Part shown: piece by piece, positions 1-8,970 of the stretch
How the letters are laid out: each line of letters starts with the position of its first letter
Position numbering within the stretch: position 1 is the stretch's first letter
Source: Candidatus Hydrogenedens sp.
GTDB taxonomy: Bacteria > Hydrogenedentota > Hydrogenedentia > Hydrogenedentales > Hydrogenedentaceae
NCBI GenBank assembly: GCA_035378955.1
Contig: DAOSUS010000013.1
Location: 1-59,634, forward strand
DNA length: 59,634 nucleotides
Direction of reading: 5' to 3'
The notes under the pieces: model-generated
Seen by the model: only the letters and a program-made list of their open reading frames with translations
The model's database searches: none
Told to the model about the DNA's origin: nothing
Translations under genes and position numbers: made by a program

Positions 1-100
1 GTCTTTGTGGAACAGAAAAGACACAGCAAAGAATTCAACACATGTTAACCACAGGTAAACCGTTACGGAATTAACCTTAAAGTTGTAAGGAGGATTATAT

Positions 101-1267
101 ATGGAAAAAGCATATATTGTAGCAGCATGTAGGACTGCCGTAGGCAAATCAAAGAAAGGGAGTGCCATTGCACATGTCCGCCCGGATGATTTATTAGCGG
201 CAGTATTAAAAGAAGTTGTGAAGCGTTCTGGTATTCCAGCCGAGCGATTTCAGGATTGTATCATCGGCTGTGCGTTCCCTGAAGCCGAAGCAGGGATGAA
301 TGTCGGTCGTATTGGTTTGTTAATTGCTGGTGTGCCAGACACTATCTCTGGCGAGACCGTAAATCGTTTTTGCTCTTCGGGATTGGATACGATGGCAATT
401 CTTTCTTCGAAAATTGAGTGCAATATGGTAGATGTAGGTATTGCGGGTGGTGTGGAATCCATGAGTGTGATTCCAATGGGCGGAAACAAAACCTGTCCGA
501 ACCCCCGCCTGATTCGTGCAAATCCGCGTGCCTATACCTCTATGGGACAATGTGCAGACAATGTTGCTAATGATTTTGGTATTACCCGCGAAGAATGCGA
601 CCAGTGGGCTTTGCGTAGCAATCAATTAGCGGTTAAAGCGATTCAAGAAGGTAAGTTCAAAGAAGAAATTGTTCTCATAGAAGTAAAAGGTTTGGATGGT
701 AAAACCTTTATCTTTGATACAGATGAAGGTCCTCGTCCCGATACAACACTTGAAGGATTAGCCAAGTTGAAATTAGCATTTCAGGGTCCCGCAGGAAAAG
801 GTGTTACAACCGCAGGAAATGCAAGTCAAACCAGTTGCGGTGCGGCTGCAACAGTAATTGTGAGTGAGGATATTGTCAAAGAATTCAACTTAAAACCGCT
901 GGCACGGTTAAGGGGATACGCCGTTGGCGCTGGGGACCCGGGATACTTAGGACCTGCTCAAATTCCTGCAATTCAAGAAGCATGTCGTCAGGCAGGAATT
1001 AAACTAGAAGACATTGGTTTAATAGAGTGTAACGAGGCGTTTGCTTCTCAGACACTTTATGTTATTAAGACCCTTGGTTTAAATCCGGATATAATAAATG
1101 TCAATGGTGGTGCGATTGCTCTTGGACATCCGTTGGGTTGCACCGGTGCAAAACTTGCCTGCACATTGATATATGAAATGCGCCGTCGTGGCGTGAAATG
1201 GGGACTTGAAACGATGTGTATTGGTGGTGGTATGGGTGCTGCTGGTGTCTTTGAATTGTGTGAATAG
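101..1267 (+). CDS. Thiolase (acetyl-CoA C-acyltransferase family)
   Basis: A 388-residue thiolase. It should catalyse thiolytic cleavage of 3-ketoacyl-CoA or the reverse condensation of two acyl-CoAs in the cytoplasm. The nucleophilic cysteine is Cys91 in the NRFCSSGLDT motif. The C-terminal signatures NGGAIALGHPLGCTGAK (His plus second Cys region) and CIGGGMGAAGVFE are intact. Length and motif order match full-length family members. The start is supported by an AAGGAGG ribosome binding site a few bases upstream. The gene stands alone in this window, with no beta-oxidation partners, so degradative (FadA-like) and biosynthetic (AtoB-like) roles cannot be separated. Confidence 0.93.
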   Translation: MEKAYIVAACRTAVGKSKKGSAIAHVRPDDLLAAVLKEVVKRSGIPAERFQDCIIGCAFPEAEAGMNVGRIGLLIAGVPDTISGETVNRFCSSGLDTMAILSSKIECNMVDVGIAGGVESMSVIPMGGNKTCPNPRLIRANPRAYTSMGQCADNVANDFGITREECDQWALRSNQLAVKAIQEGKFKEEIVLIEVKGLDGKTFIFDTDEGPRPDTTLEGLAKLKLAFQGPAGKGVTTAGNASQTSCGAAATVIVSEDIVKEFNLKPLARLRGYAVGAGDPGYLGPAQIPAIQEACRQAGIKLEDIGLIECNEAFASQTLYVIKTLGLNPDIINVNGGAIALGHPLGCTGAKLACTLIYEMRRRGVKWGLETMCIGGGMGAAGVFELCE

Positions 1268-1294
1268 TTAATACCTAAAAGTCCTTGATTGCCT

Positions 1295-1335
1295 TCAACC
1301 TTTGCCTCGTGTTACGGGGCAAAGGTTGATTTTTT
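1295..1335 (+). terminator. Intrinsic terminator of the thiolase gene
   Basis: A perfect 12-bp stem (1295-1306 with 1318-1329) closes an 11-nt loop and is followed at once by six T residues (1330-1335). It lies 27 bases after the thiolase stop. On the minus strand no T-run follows the stem, so it should act only on the plus-strand transcript, not on the convergent sulfatase operon. Confidence 0.88.
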
Positions 1336-1361
1336 GAAGGTTTAAATAAGCAAGTCGAGAG

Positions 1362-2867
1362 CTATTCGTCATAAGGTCTTAATGGCCTTGCCCAGCGTTC
1401 CATACGCCAATCAGCATTTTTTATTCTCCAGCGTAAAAGTAATGATAGATAATGGGGTATGAGATGTCGGTATTTTTCATCCGCTGCTAAATTATTTAAT
1501 TCTCCATGAGGAGAAGAAATATCGAAAAGTCGAGGTGATAATTTTTCCTCTCCAAAAAAGACACATTTATATTTTGTATCGCGAACCGCACAAATTAGGC
1601 ACTTTTCCGCTTCTGTTTTCTCCTGTTCTTCCGGAGTAAGATGGTAGTAATAGTAATACTCGTAAAATAGAGCCTTACGATTGATGGCAGGTATATCATT
1701 ATGAATACGAGGCAATAAATTTTCCCCCTGAAAAAGAGGATAATTGGGGATATTAAGGTAATTGCAGATTGTAGGTGCTATGTCAATTAATTCGACCAAG
1801 TCGTTTATTACCTGTCCCCGAGTAGCATGGGCTTGTTCGGATGGGTCGTGGATTATCAGGGGCACATGATAGGCACTATCAAAATAATGACATTTTCCTG
1901 TTAGGAAGTGGTCTCCGAGATGTTCTCCATGGTCAGAAGTAAAGATGAGCAAAGTGTTGTCCCACAAATTATGAGACTTTAAGTAATCAAATAATATTCC
2001 TAAATTGAAATCCAATTCGGTTATCATGCCGTAATAAGCAGAACGAAAATCTTGTAGATGTGTTGGGTTAATAAGAGAATTGCAAGTATCTTTCCCTAAT
2101 CGTTTGAAGTAGGGGTCGTTTTGGTAGTAATTCAAATCGGCTCGTATAGGAGGAGGAAATAAAGTGTCTCTATAAAGTTTAAGGTATAGGTCAGAACATA
2201 AATTGGGACTATGAGGTTTTATATAGTTTAAACATAAGAACCAAGGGGTATCTTTTTGACTGTCAATATATTCAATTGCTTTTTCTGTAATGAACCTGCA
2301 TTCACTATGTTCTGATTTATATCGAGCGGGATAATATTCCGGGAGATGTGCTCCGGGTCCTTCTGGAGGAACATCAGGCTGGCACATATATTCACGATTA
2401 CACAGTTCTTTGGGATACCCTTTTTCTCTTAGATAGGCATACCATTCAGGTGAATCATATTCATGTTGGAATAAATGATCGAACCCGGGTAAGGCATATT
2501 CGTAACTTAATGAAGAACGATGAGGATGATGGGGAGGAAGAATACTTGGGTCTTTGGCATAATCATTGTAGCCAATTAAAGTAGGATTGTAGCCGTAATT
2601 TTTCAAATAAAAAGCGATGTTTTCTTCAGCACAGCGTAAAGGGGTCTTATTCCAGACACACCCGTGGGAAAACATGTATCGCCCCGTAAACATACACATA
2701 CGAGTGGGTGCACAGGGAGTTGCCTGAGCGAAGCAGTTGGAGAAAACAGCACTTTCTTCGCATAGGTTGTCTAAATTCGGTGTTTTTATAATGGGATTTC
2801 CTAAATAGCCAATACAATCGGCCCTGAATTCATCACTAATTATCCAAAGAACATTAAATGAGGACAT
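1362..2867 (-). CDS. Type I sulfatase / alkaline phosphatase superfamily hydrolase
   Basis: A formylglycine-type sulfatase. The core motif CAPTR (Cys52 with the start used here) fits the C-x-P-x-R signature whose Cys is oxidised to formylglycine. FTSDHGEHLGDH supplies typical metal and sulfate ligands. I place the start at 2867 (501 residues) rather than the upstream in-frame ATG at 2894, because AAGGAAG lies just before it and the upstream start would overlap the preceding gene. The protein begins directly with the catalytic fold and shows no signal peptide, so it may be cytoplasmic. It follows the SGNH-TPR gene by 8 bases, so the two are probably co-transcribed. The substrate is unknown, and no maturase gene is in the window. 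Confidence 0.88.
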   Translation of the reverse strand: MSSFNVLWIISDEFRADCIGYLGNPIIKTPNLDNLCEESAVFSNCFAQATPCAPTRMCMFTGRYMFSHGCVWNKTPLRCAEENIAFYLKNYGYNPTLIGYNDYAKDPSILPPHHPHRSSLSYEYALPGFDHLFQHEYDSPEWYAYLREKGYPKELCNREYMCQPDVPPEGPGAHLPEYYPARYKSEHSECRFITEKAIEYIDSQKDTPWFLCLNYIKPHSPNLCSDLYLKLYRDTLFPPPIRADLNYYQNDPYFKRLGKDTCNSLINPTHLQDFRSAYYGMITELDFNLGILFDYLKSHNLWDNTLLIFTSDHGEHLGDHFLTGKCHYFDSAYHVPLIIHDPSEQAHATRGQVINDLVELIDIAPTICNYLNIPNYPLFQGENLLPRIHNDIPAINRKALFYEYYYYYHLTPEEQEKTEAEKCLICAVRDTKYKCVFFGEEKLSPRLFDISSPHGELNNLAADEKYRHLIPHYLSLLLRWRIKNADWRMERWARPLRPYDE

Positions 2868-2875
2868 AGACTTCC

Positions 2876-5338
2876 TTAATAAATTATTTCCCAAAGATGT
2901 TTCATAATTCCCTTGTTTTGAATTTGGTTATATTCATAAATTTTTTGCAAAGTTCCTTCTTCATCTTCCATTACTTCACAAGTTTCTATGAGGAGGTTCC
3001 AAGCAGGGAGATAGTAAGGGAAACTTTTTATGGCTTCCTCGAGCCTGTTATTTGCTTCTTCCACTTTCCCATTATCAAACAATTGTTCTGCTTCTAATGT
3101 AAGTAGTCGTGAGAGTTCGTAATAGTTACTAATTTCTTGGCTTGGAATAGAAATGGCTTGTCGAATCATTTCTATTGCCTGGGAAATTTCTCCTTCGTCT
3201 TCATAAATGAAAGAAAGAAAGTTAAAGGGGAAAGGGGAAGTCGGTTTGTCATTTACAATCTCGACAAGGATTTTTTTGTATTCATCAATTTTCCCCGATT
3301 TTTTGGAAGTCTGATAAACAAAGTTAAAACTGTCCCATGACCATTGAGATTTCTGTAATATGGATTTCCATTCCTGAAATTTTGTATCAGAAGATAAAGC
3401 GGGATTTTTTTCTATAAGGAAACATTGAGGCAGTGCCTTTTTCGTTCTGGAATTAAATGGACTGGAGATAATTTTATTACTTAATATAGTTGCTTCGTTC
3501 CAATCCTCTTTCAAGATTGCGTATTTGAGCTTATATTCTGAAATGTCGAGGAAAGCATAATTCTGTTGGAATTTTTGGAGCACATTATCCAACTGAGGAT
3601 ATTTTTTACAATTCAAATAAAAGTCAATGGCAAGGTAATAATAATTTACATTGTTTTCTTTATCTTTTAATAACTTTTCTATTGTCTCTGTTCCTTGTCG
3701 AAAAGCTCCTAATATTTTCAAGGTTTCTAAATATTTTATTATAAGTCCCTTAGTTTTATTTTCATCTTTAAAAAAATCGAAATGATGTATGAGGTACTCC
3801 ATAGTAGAAAAATTAAAATTTCTAGGGGAAAAAGACTCTTTTTTAAAAGAATCAGGTAAGAATCTTTTTTGCATGAGAAGCAAAAAATCAGTCATATCTT
3901 TTACTTGACCAGTATCTAAATAATGGAGCAAATGATTGAAATCAGGATTAATCATAAGAAATTTTCCGGGAAATTCATTTTCATTGGATGGAATACCTAA
4001 AAGTAATTTTGCTTCGTCATAAGCAAGAATTGGCATAGTATTGAAATTTGTGATATCGGTGAGAGAAAGAGTAGTTGCGTGTTTTATAATACTCTTTAAA
4101 TAGACATTAGCAGTCAAATAGGCTCCGTAGAAATTAAAATGACATGAATCAATAAACATTTCATTTCCTGGAGCACTTGCAAATGCATTGAAAGCGAGTT
4201 CTTGCTCGACAGGCACGAGAAAAACTCTTTTAGACTCTCCATACTCTTTCGTGATTTTTTCTATAGTATCGTTTATAAATTGTTTCGCACGGACAAAGCC
4301 AAATCCGTCTTTCTCCCTTGCCTCAATAAAGTTTTTTCGGGCTTCTTTATAATTTTTTTCTGCAATAAAACACCAACCCAACAGAAAGTAAGATAGTGCC
4401 GGGGAATTGTCAATATCAATTGCTTTCTTAAAATCCTCTTTTGCTTCTTCAATGTTGTTTCCTAAAAGTTTTTCTATCCCATCGTTAATCTGAGAATCCC
4501 ATTGAGATACCTGCTCCATGCTAATGTTGGGTTTAAACCAGGAATCTTTGGGAGGCCAGTCGCGGAGATTAGAAGCCATCGTCCCTACGAATACCGGTAT
4601 TCTTCGGTTTGTAAATGTATCTATAATAGCCTTGAGATTTTTTTCAAAATAATTATTCACTTTGGTCAAGTTGGGATTATCGAAACGAATTAGGTTAGAG
4701 GAAGTAAAGGGTTTTTTTAGAAAAGAGGAAATTCGTTTTAGATTTTGTGTGAGGAAAAGATTTTGGAGTTGAATTTGTAGTTGAACAAGCCAGGGAGGTT
4801 GAAGAATGGAATTTTTAAAATCATGAAGCAGACCAAAAGTGCCATGGACCTCATTATTGCCCATGTAAATTAATACTATATCGGGCTGTAAAAAGAGGCT
4901 GTTTTGTGCAACATAGCGTAATACATGGGAGTTGATTCCGGCGAAGCATAAACTAAAAACTTCCCAATGGTATTGGGGATACATTTGATTTAACATGGCT
5001 TCTAGAAATTTCCCGAATCCATACTTTGCATCAGGCCAGCCCAATGCAGCAGACTCACCAAAAACAAAGATGCGGATAGTGCCTTGGGGTTTAGGAAGTC
5101 GAATAGATGTGATATAGGGTTCAAATTCGCCCGGATCAACGGGATGTTCAAAAAACTGTTGGTAGAAATCGAGATTCTTGGTATATACCTTCCCTTGTTC
5201 CGTTATATGTTCGACCCATGGAGAAAGGTCTCTTCCCCACCCTTCATAGCGTAAAAACAGTTCTATGCCTGAAAGTAAAAGTAGAGGGATAACAACATAG
5301 AAAAGAAAAGATTTTAAAAGGAGCCTTATTAAGTTCAT
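2876..5338 (-). CDS. Membrane-anchored SGNH/GDSL-family hydrolase with TPR repeats
   Basis: An 820-residue protein with an N-terminal membrane segment (about residues 8-24). An SGNH hydrolase fold follows: FGESAALG has the candidate nucleophile Ser96, MGNNEV is the block III Asn region (161-162), and DSCH has the Asp397/His400 pair of block V. One or two TPR-like helical repeats (about 280-345) are inserted between blocks III and V. The half after residue 430 is mostly helical, with further TPR-like repeats near the C-terminus. It is probably an extracytoplasmic esterase, acyltransferase or deacetylase with a protein-interaction scaffold. It lies 13 bases after the DUF6599-like gene. No strong ribosome binding site is visible, and the function is not known. 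Confidence 0.75.
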   Translation of the reverse strand: MNLIRLLLKSFLFYVVIPLLLLSGIELFLRYEGWGRDLSPWVEHITEQGKVYTKNLDFYQQFFEHPVDPGEFEPYITSIRLPKPQGTIRIFVFGESAALGWPDAKYGFGKFLEAMLNQMYPQYHWEVFSLCFAGINSHVLRYVAQNSLFLQPDIVLIYMGNNEVHGTFGLLHDFKNSILQPPWLVQLQIQLQNLFLTQNLKRISSFLKKPFTSSNLIRFDNPNLTKVNNYFEKNLKAIIDTFTNRRIPVFVGTMASNLRDWPPKDSWFKPNISMEQVSQWDSQINDGIEKLLGNNIEEAKEDFKKAIDIDNSPALSYFLLGWCFIAEKNYKEARKNFIEAREKDGFGFVRAKQFINDTIEKITKEYGESKRVFLVPVEQELAFNAFASAPGNEMFIDSCHFNFYGAYLTANVYLKSIIKHATTLSLTDITNFNTMPILAYDEAKLLLGIPSNENEFPGKFLMINPDFNHLLHYLDTGQVKDMTDFLLLMQKRFLPDSFKKESFSPRNFNFSTMEYLIHHFDFFKDENKTKGLIIKYLETLKILGAFRQGTETIEKLLKDKENNVNYYYLAIDFYLNCKKYPQLDNVLQKFQQNYAFLDISEYKLKYAILKEDWNEATILSNKIISSPFNSRTKKALPQCFLIEKNPALSSDTKFQEWKSILQKSQWSWDSFNFVYQTSKKSGKIDEYKKILVEIVNDKPTSPFPFNFLSFIYEDEGEISQAIEMIRQAISIPSQEISNYYELSRLLTLEAEQLFDNGKVEEANNRLEEAIKSFPYYLPAWNLLIETCEVMEDEEGTLQKIYEYNQIQNKGIMKHLWEIIY

Positions 5339-5351
5339 ATAAGTGTTTTAA

Positions 5352-6251
5352 TTACTTACTTGTATCTGCTTTTGTTTTTTCTATGAAACACAATTTTATT
5401 TTGGAATATATGGCTTTTAGTTCTGGAATATTACCATCAGGCAACCATAAGCCAATAATTCGATTTTTATATAAGGTGGCAATTGCGGTTTCGGAAGCGG
5501 GAGCCATGATTTGGATTTCTTCCTGCTCTGTTTGATATTCAGCACCCATTTCATCCAGATAATTTTTATAATTCTCCCAACCCTTTTTTGCTGTTTCATT
5601 ATTATCGAACAATATTATAAATGCTGTGGCATTGCCCTTGCTTGTTTTGAACAAAGCAGTTATACCGCGTGGAAAGAAGTTCTGTGCCAGAACATCTTTG
5701 GCTAAATAGCATTCGCTTCTTTCAATTTTCTCAGGAATATTGAGACATTCTAATTCGGGAGAATTGAGTTTTTCTGAGGGTAAAAGTTGAGATATAACTT
5801 TTCCAAAAAGTTTAAGGGGCGATGATGAATTTTGTAATTGAATACCGGACAACTTAATAAAGTATTGTGATTGATAGAAAATCGCTTGATTTTGTCCTAT
5901 TGTTCCGTCATTCCCATAAGGAAAAATTTCTTTGTCTCGGTTCCGATGGACAGAATAGATACCAAAGGCGTCTAATGGTGTTTTCATCTGGTAAATTTGT
6001 ATTTCAATTTCCTCGTCCGGTTGGTTCTTATTTTTATAAAACACAACGGTTAATTTTTGAAAATTATAGGGGAGATAACGGTCGGCATCGCCATCAATGT
6101 AATCAAACAAATTTTCAGGACCAAATTCTAATACTTTGGTATCCTTATACCAATTTTCGATGGTTTCGGGTAGTTTATCTTGAATGAGTAATATTGAATT
6201 GCTACCCAAACAAAAAAATAGGAACACTGTTATTAGAAGTATATTAACCAT
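5352..6251 (-). CDS. Secreted DUF6599-like protein
   Basis: A 299-residue protein with a short hydrophobic N-terminal signal (about residues 3-22). The conserved segment LFDYIDGDADRYLPYNFQ and a following QIYQMKTPLDAFGIYSVHR region resemble the DUF6599 family. No catalytic motif is recognised. It is the first gene of a likely three-gene unit with the SGNH-TPR protein and the sulfatase, which suggests an extracytoplasmic role. The family name rests on motif memory, not on a search. Confidence 0.6.
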   Translation of the reverse strand: MVNILLITVFLFFCLGSNSILLIQDKLPETIENWYKDTKVLEFGPENLFDYIDGDADRYLPYNFQKLTVVFYKNKNQPDEEIEIQIYQMKTPLDAFGIYSVHRNRDKEIFPYGNDGTIGQNQAIFYQSQYFIKLSGIQLQNSSSPLKLFGKVISQLLPSEKLNSPELECLNIPEKIERSECYLAKDVLAQNFFPRGITALFKTSKGNATAFIILFDNNETAKKGWENYKNYLDEMGAEYQTEQEEIQIMAPASETAIATLYKNRIIGLWLPDGNIPELKAIYSKIKLCFIEKTKADTSK

Positions 6252-6380
6252 AAAAGTAAACCCTATAATTAAAAAATCATGAACATTTTGTTTATAATAT
6301 AAGTAAAGGGTGTTTTATTTCATCTTTTAATGGTGGAATTTTCCCTTTGTTATATACGCTGGAACGAAAGGAGTATTTTT

Positions 6381-7493
6381 ATGCTTTATAAGGAATATGG
6401 CAAAACAGGTTTGAAAGTATCACGATTAGGTATGGGAGGTATGCGATTTGAGGAACCATATAAGACAGAAAAGATGGCAGAGGTTCTTATCCGTGCGTAT
6501 GAATTGGGGATTAACTTTTTTGATACGGCTCCTTCTTATTGTGAAGACCAAAGCGAGATAATCTATGGATATGCTTTCAGGCAGATGCAAAAGCCAAGAA
6601 ATAGTTTTGTTGTATGTTCAAAAACAATGGCGGATAATCCGAAAGAGATACGCGAAGCCTGTATGCGTAGTTTAGACCGATTGGGATTAGACTATATTGA
6701 TATTTATTATGTATGGTGTTTGGTTCATCCAGAAGATTTGCCCAAACGGAAGAAAAATGGCGTTTTGGATGGATTTCGACAATTAAAAGAAGAGGGATTA
6801 ATCAAGCATATTTGCGTATCTACCCATCTGGAGCATGGAAAGATAGCAGAGATGTTAGACCAGGGAGAGGGATTTTTCGAGGGAATTTTAATTGGATTGA
6901 ATGCTGTTAATTTTTCACTTCGTTATCCGGGTGCCGTAGAAGCACATAAGCGGGGTATGGGAGTGGTTACCATGAATAGCCTGGGAGGTGGAATAATAAC
7001 CCAATATCCGGAACGGTTTTCATTCTTGATTCGAGAAGGAGATAAAAGTATTCTGGACGCTGCCATCCGATTTAATTTGTCTTTGCCAGAGATTACAGTG
7101 GCTTTGGTTGGTTTTCGGAATGTGCAAGATGTAGACAGTGCTGTGGAAAGTGTTAAACGATTCCAGCAAATGAAAATGGAAGAGATAGAATTGTTACAAA
7201 AACACATAGCCGAGGTACAGCATGATTTCTGTACCCAATGCGGTTATTGTGAAGAAGGATGTCCTGCGGAAATACCGATTGTGCGGTTAATGGATAGTTA
7301 TAACTATCGGTTGCTTTTTGGACCAGAAAAAGCAATGGACCACTTAAAATGGCATTGGTGGACTGAAGACATTCGTGAAATTGTAAGTAAATGTACTCAA
7401 TGTCGTCAATGTGAAGAAGAATGCACCCAAAACCTTCCTATCCTTGACCGTTTTAAACAACTATGTGAAGATTATGAAAAAATGAAGAAATAA
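6381..7493 (+). CDS. Aldo/keto reductase with C-terminal 4Fe-4S clusters
   Basis: An aldo/keto reductase TIM barrel (about residues 1-275) followed by two cysteine clusters, CTQCGYCEEGCP and CTQCRQCEEEC, typical of ferredoxin-type AKRs. The start is set at 6381 (370 residues), because AAAGGAG sits 7-8 bases before that ATG; the longer frame from 6330 has no such site. Catalytic Asp48, Tyr53 and Lys81 are present, but the position usually holding the fourth catalytic residue, His, is Trp112 (YYVWCLV). The protein is probably a cytoplasmic redox enzyme passing electrons between a small substrate and Fe-S carriers. The substrate is unknown. Confidence 0.87.
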   Translation: MLYKEYGKTGLKVSRLGMGGMRFEEPYKTEKMAEVLIRAYELGINFFDTAPSYCEDQSEIIYGYAFRQMQKPRNSFVVCSKTMADNPKEIREACMRSLDRLGLDYIDIYYVWCLVHPEDLPKRKKNGVLDGFRQLKEEGLIKHICVSTHLEHGKIAEMLDQGEGFFEGILIGLNAVNFSLRYPGAVEAHKRGMGVVTMNSLGGGIITQYPERFSFLIREGDKSILDAAIRFNLSLPEITVALVGFRNVQDVDSAVESVKRFQQMKMEEIELLQKHIAEVQHDFCTQCGYCEEGCPAEIPIVRLMDSYNYRLLFGPEKAMDHLKWHWWTEDIREIVSKCTQCRQCEEECTQNLPILDRFKQLCEDYEKMKK

Positions 7494-7939
7494 TCTCAAT
7501 TTATTTTGAAGGTTACGATTTTCCATGATGGAAGAAGGTACAAAAGATTTTCTTAGGTTTTTTTACTGATAAGATAGTGGAAACAAAATATATTGAATCT
7601 TGTATTAATTGGTAGGTTCATCTTTCCAATAAGTGGTATATGAAAGAGTATAGGTTTTTCATTTGAAGAAAATATCAGTTTTAGATAGATTATTGGTATT
7701 GTTCATAGAATAGTTATGTTATGTGCGTAGAGATTATTTATGATGTTGCAAAAAGATACGCATGTTATGTAAAGATAAATAACCTTGATAAGAAATCGAA
7801 TGGTTAAGTTTTCTTGCAACAGGAGCATAATTCGTAGTAATATTATATAAACTGAATTTATTGTTTTATGCGGCGTTATATATAGGATTGATTCCTTTTA
7901 CTATCTTGAATTCGTTTTTTAAATAAAGGTTTTTTTCTT
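7494..7939. other. Long AT-rich intergenic region
   Basis: 446 bases with no convincing gene, terminator or known riboswitch. The only structure noticed is an imperfect inverted repeat, GTTGCAA at 7745-7751 against TTGCAAC at 7814-7820, extendable to about 10 of 12 matches. The end of the region should hold the promoter of the ApbE operon. Confidence 0.4.
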
Positions 7940-8968
7940 TTGAAAAAATTTTTATCTACGATAATTGTCTATCTTTTTGTTATTACCCTATCTATTTCTG
8001 TATATGGGGAGGCATTAAAACCTGTAACTATCCGTTTTCCTGCAATGGGAACGGAGTTTGTGTTTATTATCTATCCTCCATCCGAAGGTATGCTTGAAGA
8101 AGATATTCGTAATTTATGTGAGCCTGCTATTAATGCTATTTATAATCTTGAGAAACATATCAGTCATTACTTGCCTGACAATGACCTTGCACGATTAAAT
8201 CAATCAGCTGGTTCAGGTGTTCTTAAAGTGAACAATGACCTTTTAGAGGTTATCCGTTGTTCAAAACAATATTGGGAACGAACGGATGGAGCCTTCGACC
8301 CGAGTATAGGTCCTTTATTAGACCTGTGGGGATTTTATAGAAAAAATAGAGATGACCTTCCTTCGGATGATGAAATTTCTGAAGCACTAAAGAAAGTAGG
8401 TATGGATAAAGTAATCATTAATGAGAATGAGCAATCTGTGGGATTGACCGTTCCCGGAATGCGTCTTGATTTTGGTGGAATAGGAAAAGGACTGGCTTTG
8501 GACCGTGCAAAGACGATACTAAAAGAACAGGGGATAAAATCGGGTATATTGCACTCAGGGACAAGTTCTATTGTTGCAATTGGTACACCTCCTAATCAGG
8601 CAGGTTGGAAAATAGGTATCCGTTCGCCTTATAATAAAAAGGAAACAATCGAAGAATTTTTAATTAATGACGAATCACTTTCTACCTCTTCCGTTTCCGA
8701 ACAATTTTTGGAACGGAAAGGTAAAAAGTATGGTCATATATTTAACCCGAAAACAGGTCGTCCTGTAGATAATAATATTGTGAGTGCAACTGTTATTTGT
8801 AAAACAGCAATAGAAAGTGACGCCTTAAGCACCTCGTTTTTTGTGCTTGGTGTTGATGAAACACAGGAGTATTGTAAAAAATTCCCAAATGTGAAAGTTT
8901 TTCTTGTGTCCGAAAGTAATAATAAATTAGATAAACAATATATTAACCTTAAACAAAGCGAGGAATAG
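7940..8968 (+). CDS. apbE: FAD:protein FMN transferase (ApbE)
   Basis: A 342-residue ApbE. It attaches FMN from FAD to a Ser/Thr of partner proteins outside the cytoplasm. An N-terminal signal peptide spans about residues 1-24. Family motifs are in order: PAMGTEF, a Ser/His-rich DLARLNQSAG segment, FDPSIGPLLDLWGF, LDFGGIGKGLALD and GHIFNPKTGRPVDN, then SDALSTSFFVLG. The start is TTG at 7940, with AAAGG about 10 bases upstream. It lies 2 bases from the Tat-exported Gfo/Idh gene and upstream of the multiheme cytochrome, which points to an extracytoplasmic electron-transfer chain. No FMN-binding acceptor domain was recognised nearby, so the flavinylated partner must lie elsewhere or be unrecognised. 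Confidence 0.9.
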   Translation: MKKFLSTIIVYLFVITLSISVYGEALKPVTIRFPAMGTEFVFIIYPPSEGMLEEDIRNLCEPAINAIYNLEKHISHYLPDNDLARLNQSAGSGVLKVNNDLLEVIRCSKQYWERTDGAFDPSIGPLLDLWGFYRKNRDDLPSDDEISEALKKVGMDKVIINENEQSVGLTVPGMRLDFGGIGKGLALDRAKTILKEQGIKSGILHSGTSSIVAIGTPPNQAGWKIGIRSPYNKKETIEEFLINDESLSTSSVSEQFLERKGKKYGHIFNPKTGRPVDNNIVSATVICKTAIESDALSTSFFVLGVDETQEYCKKFPNVKVFLVSESNNKLDKQYINLKQSEE

Positions 8969-8970
8969 CC

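Noticed and set aside
6330..6380. Longer N-terminus of the aldo/keto reductase
   Set aside because: No ribosome binding site at 6330, while AAAGGAG precedes the ATG at 6381 and the family fold begins there.
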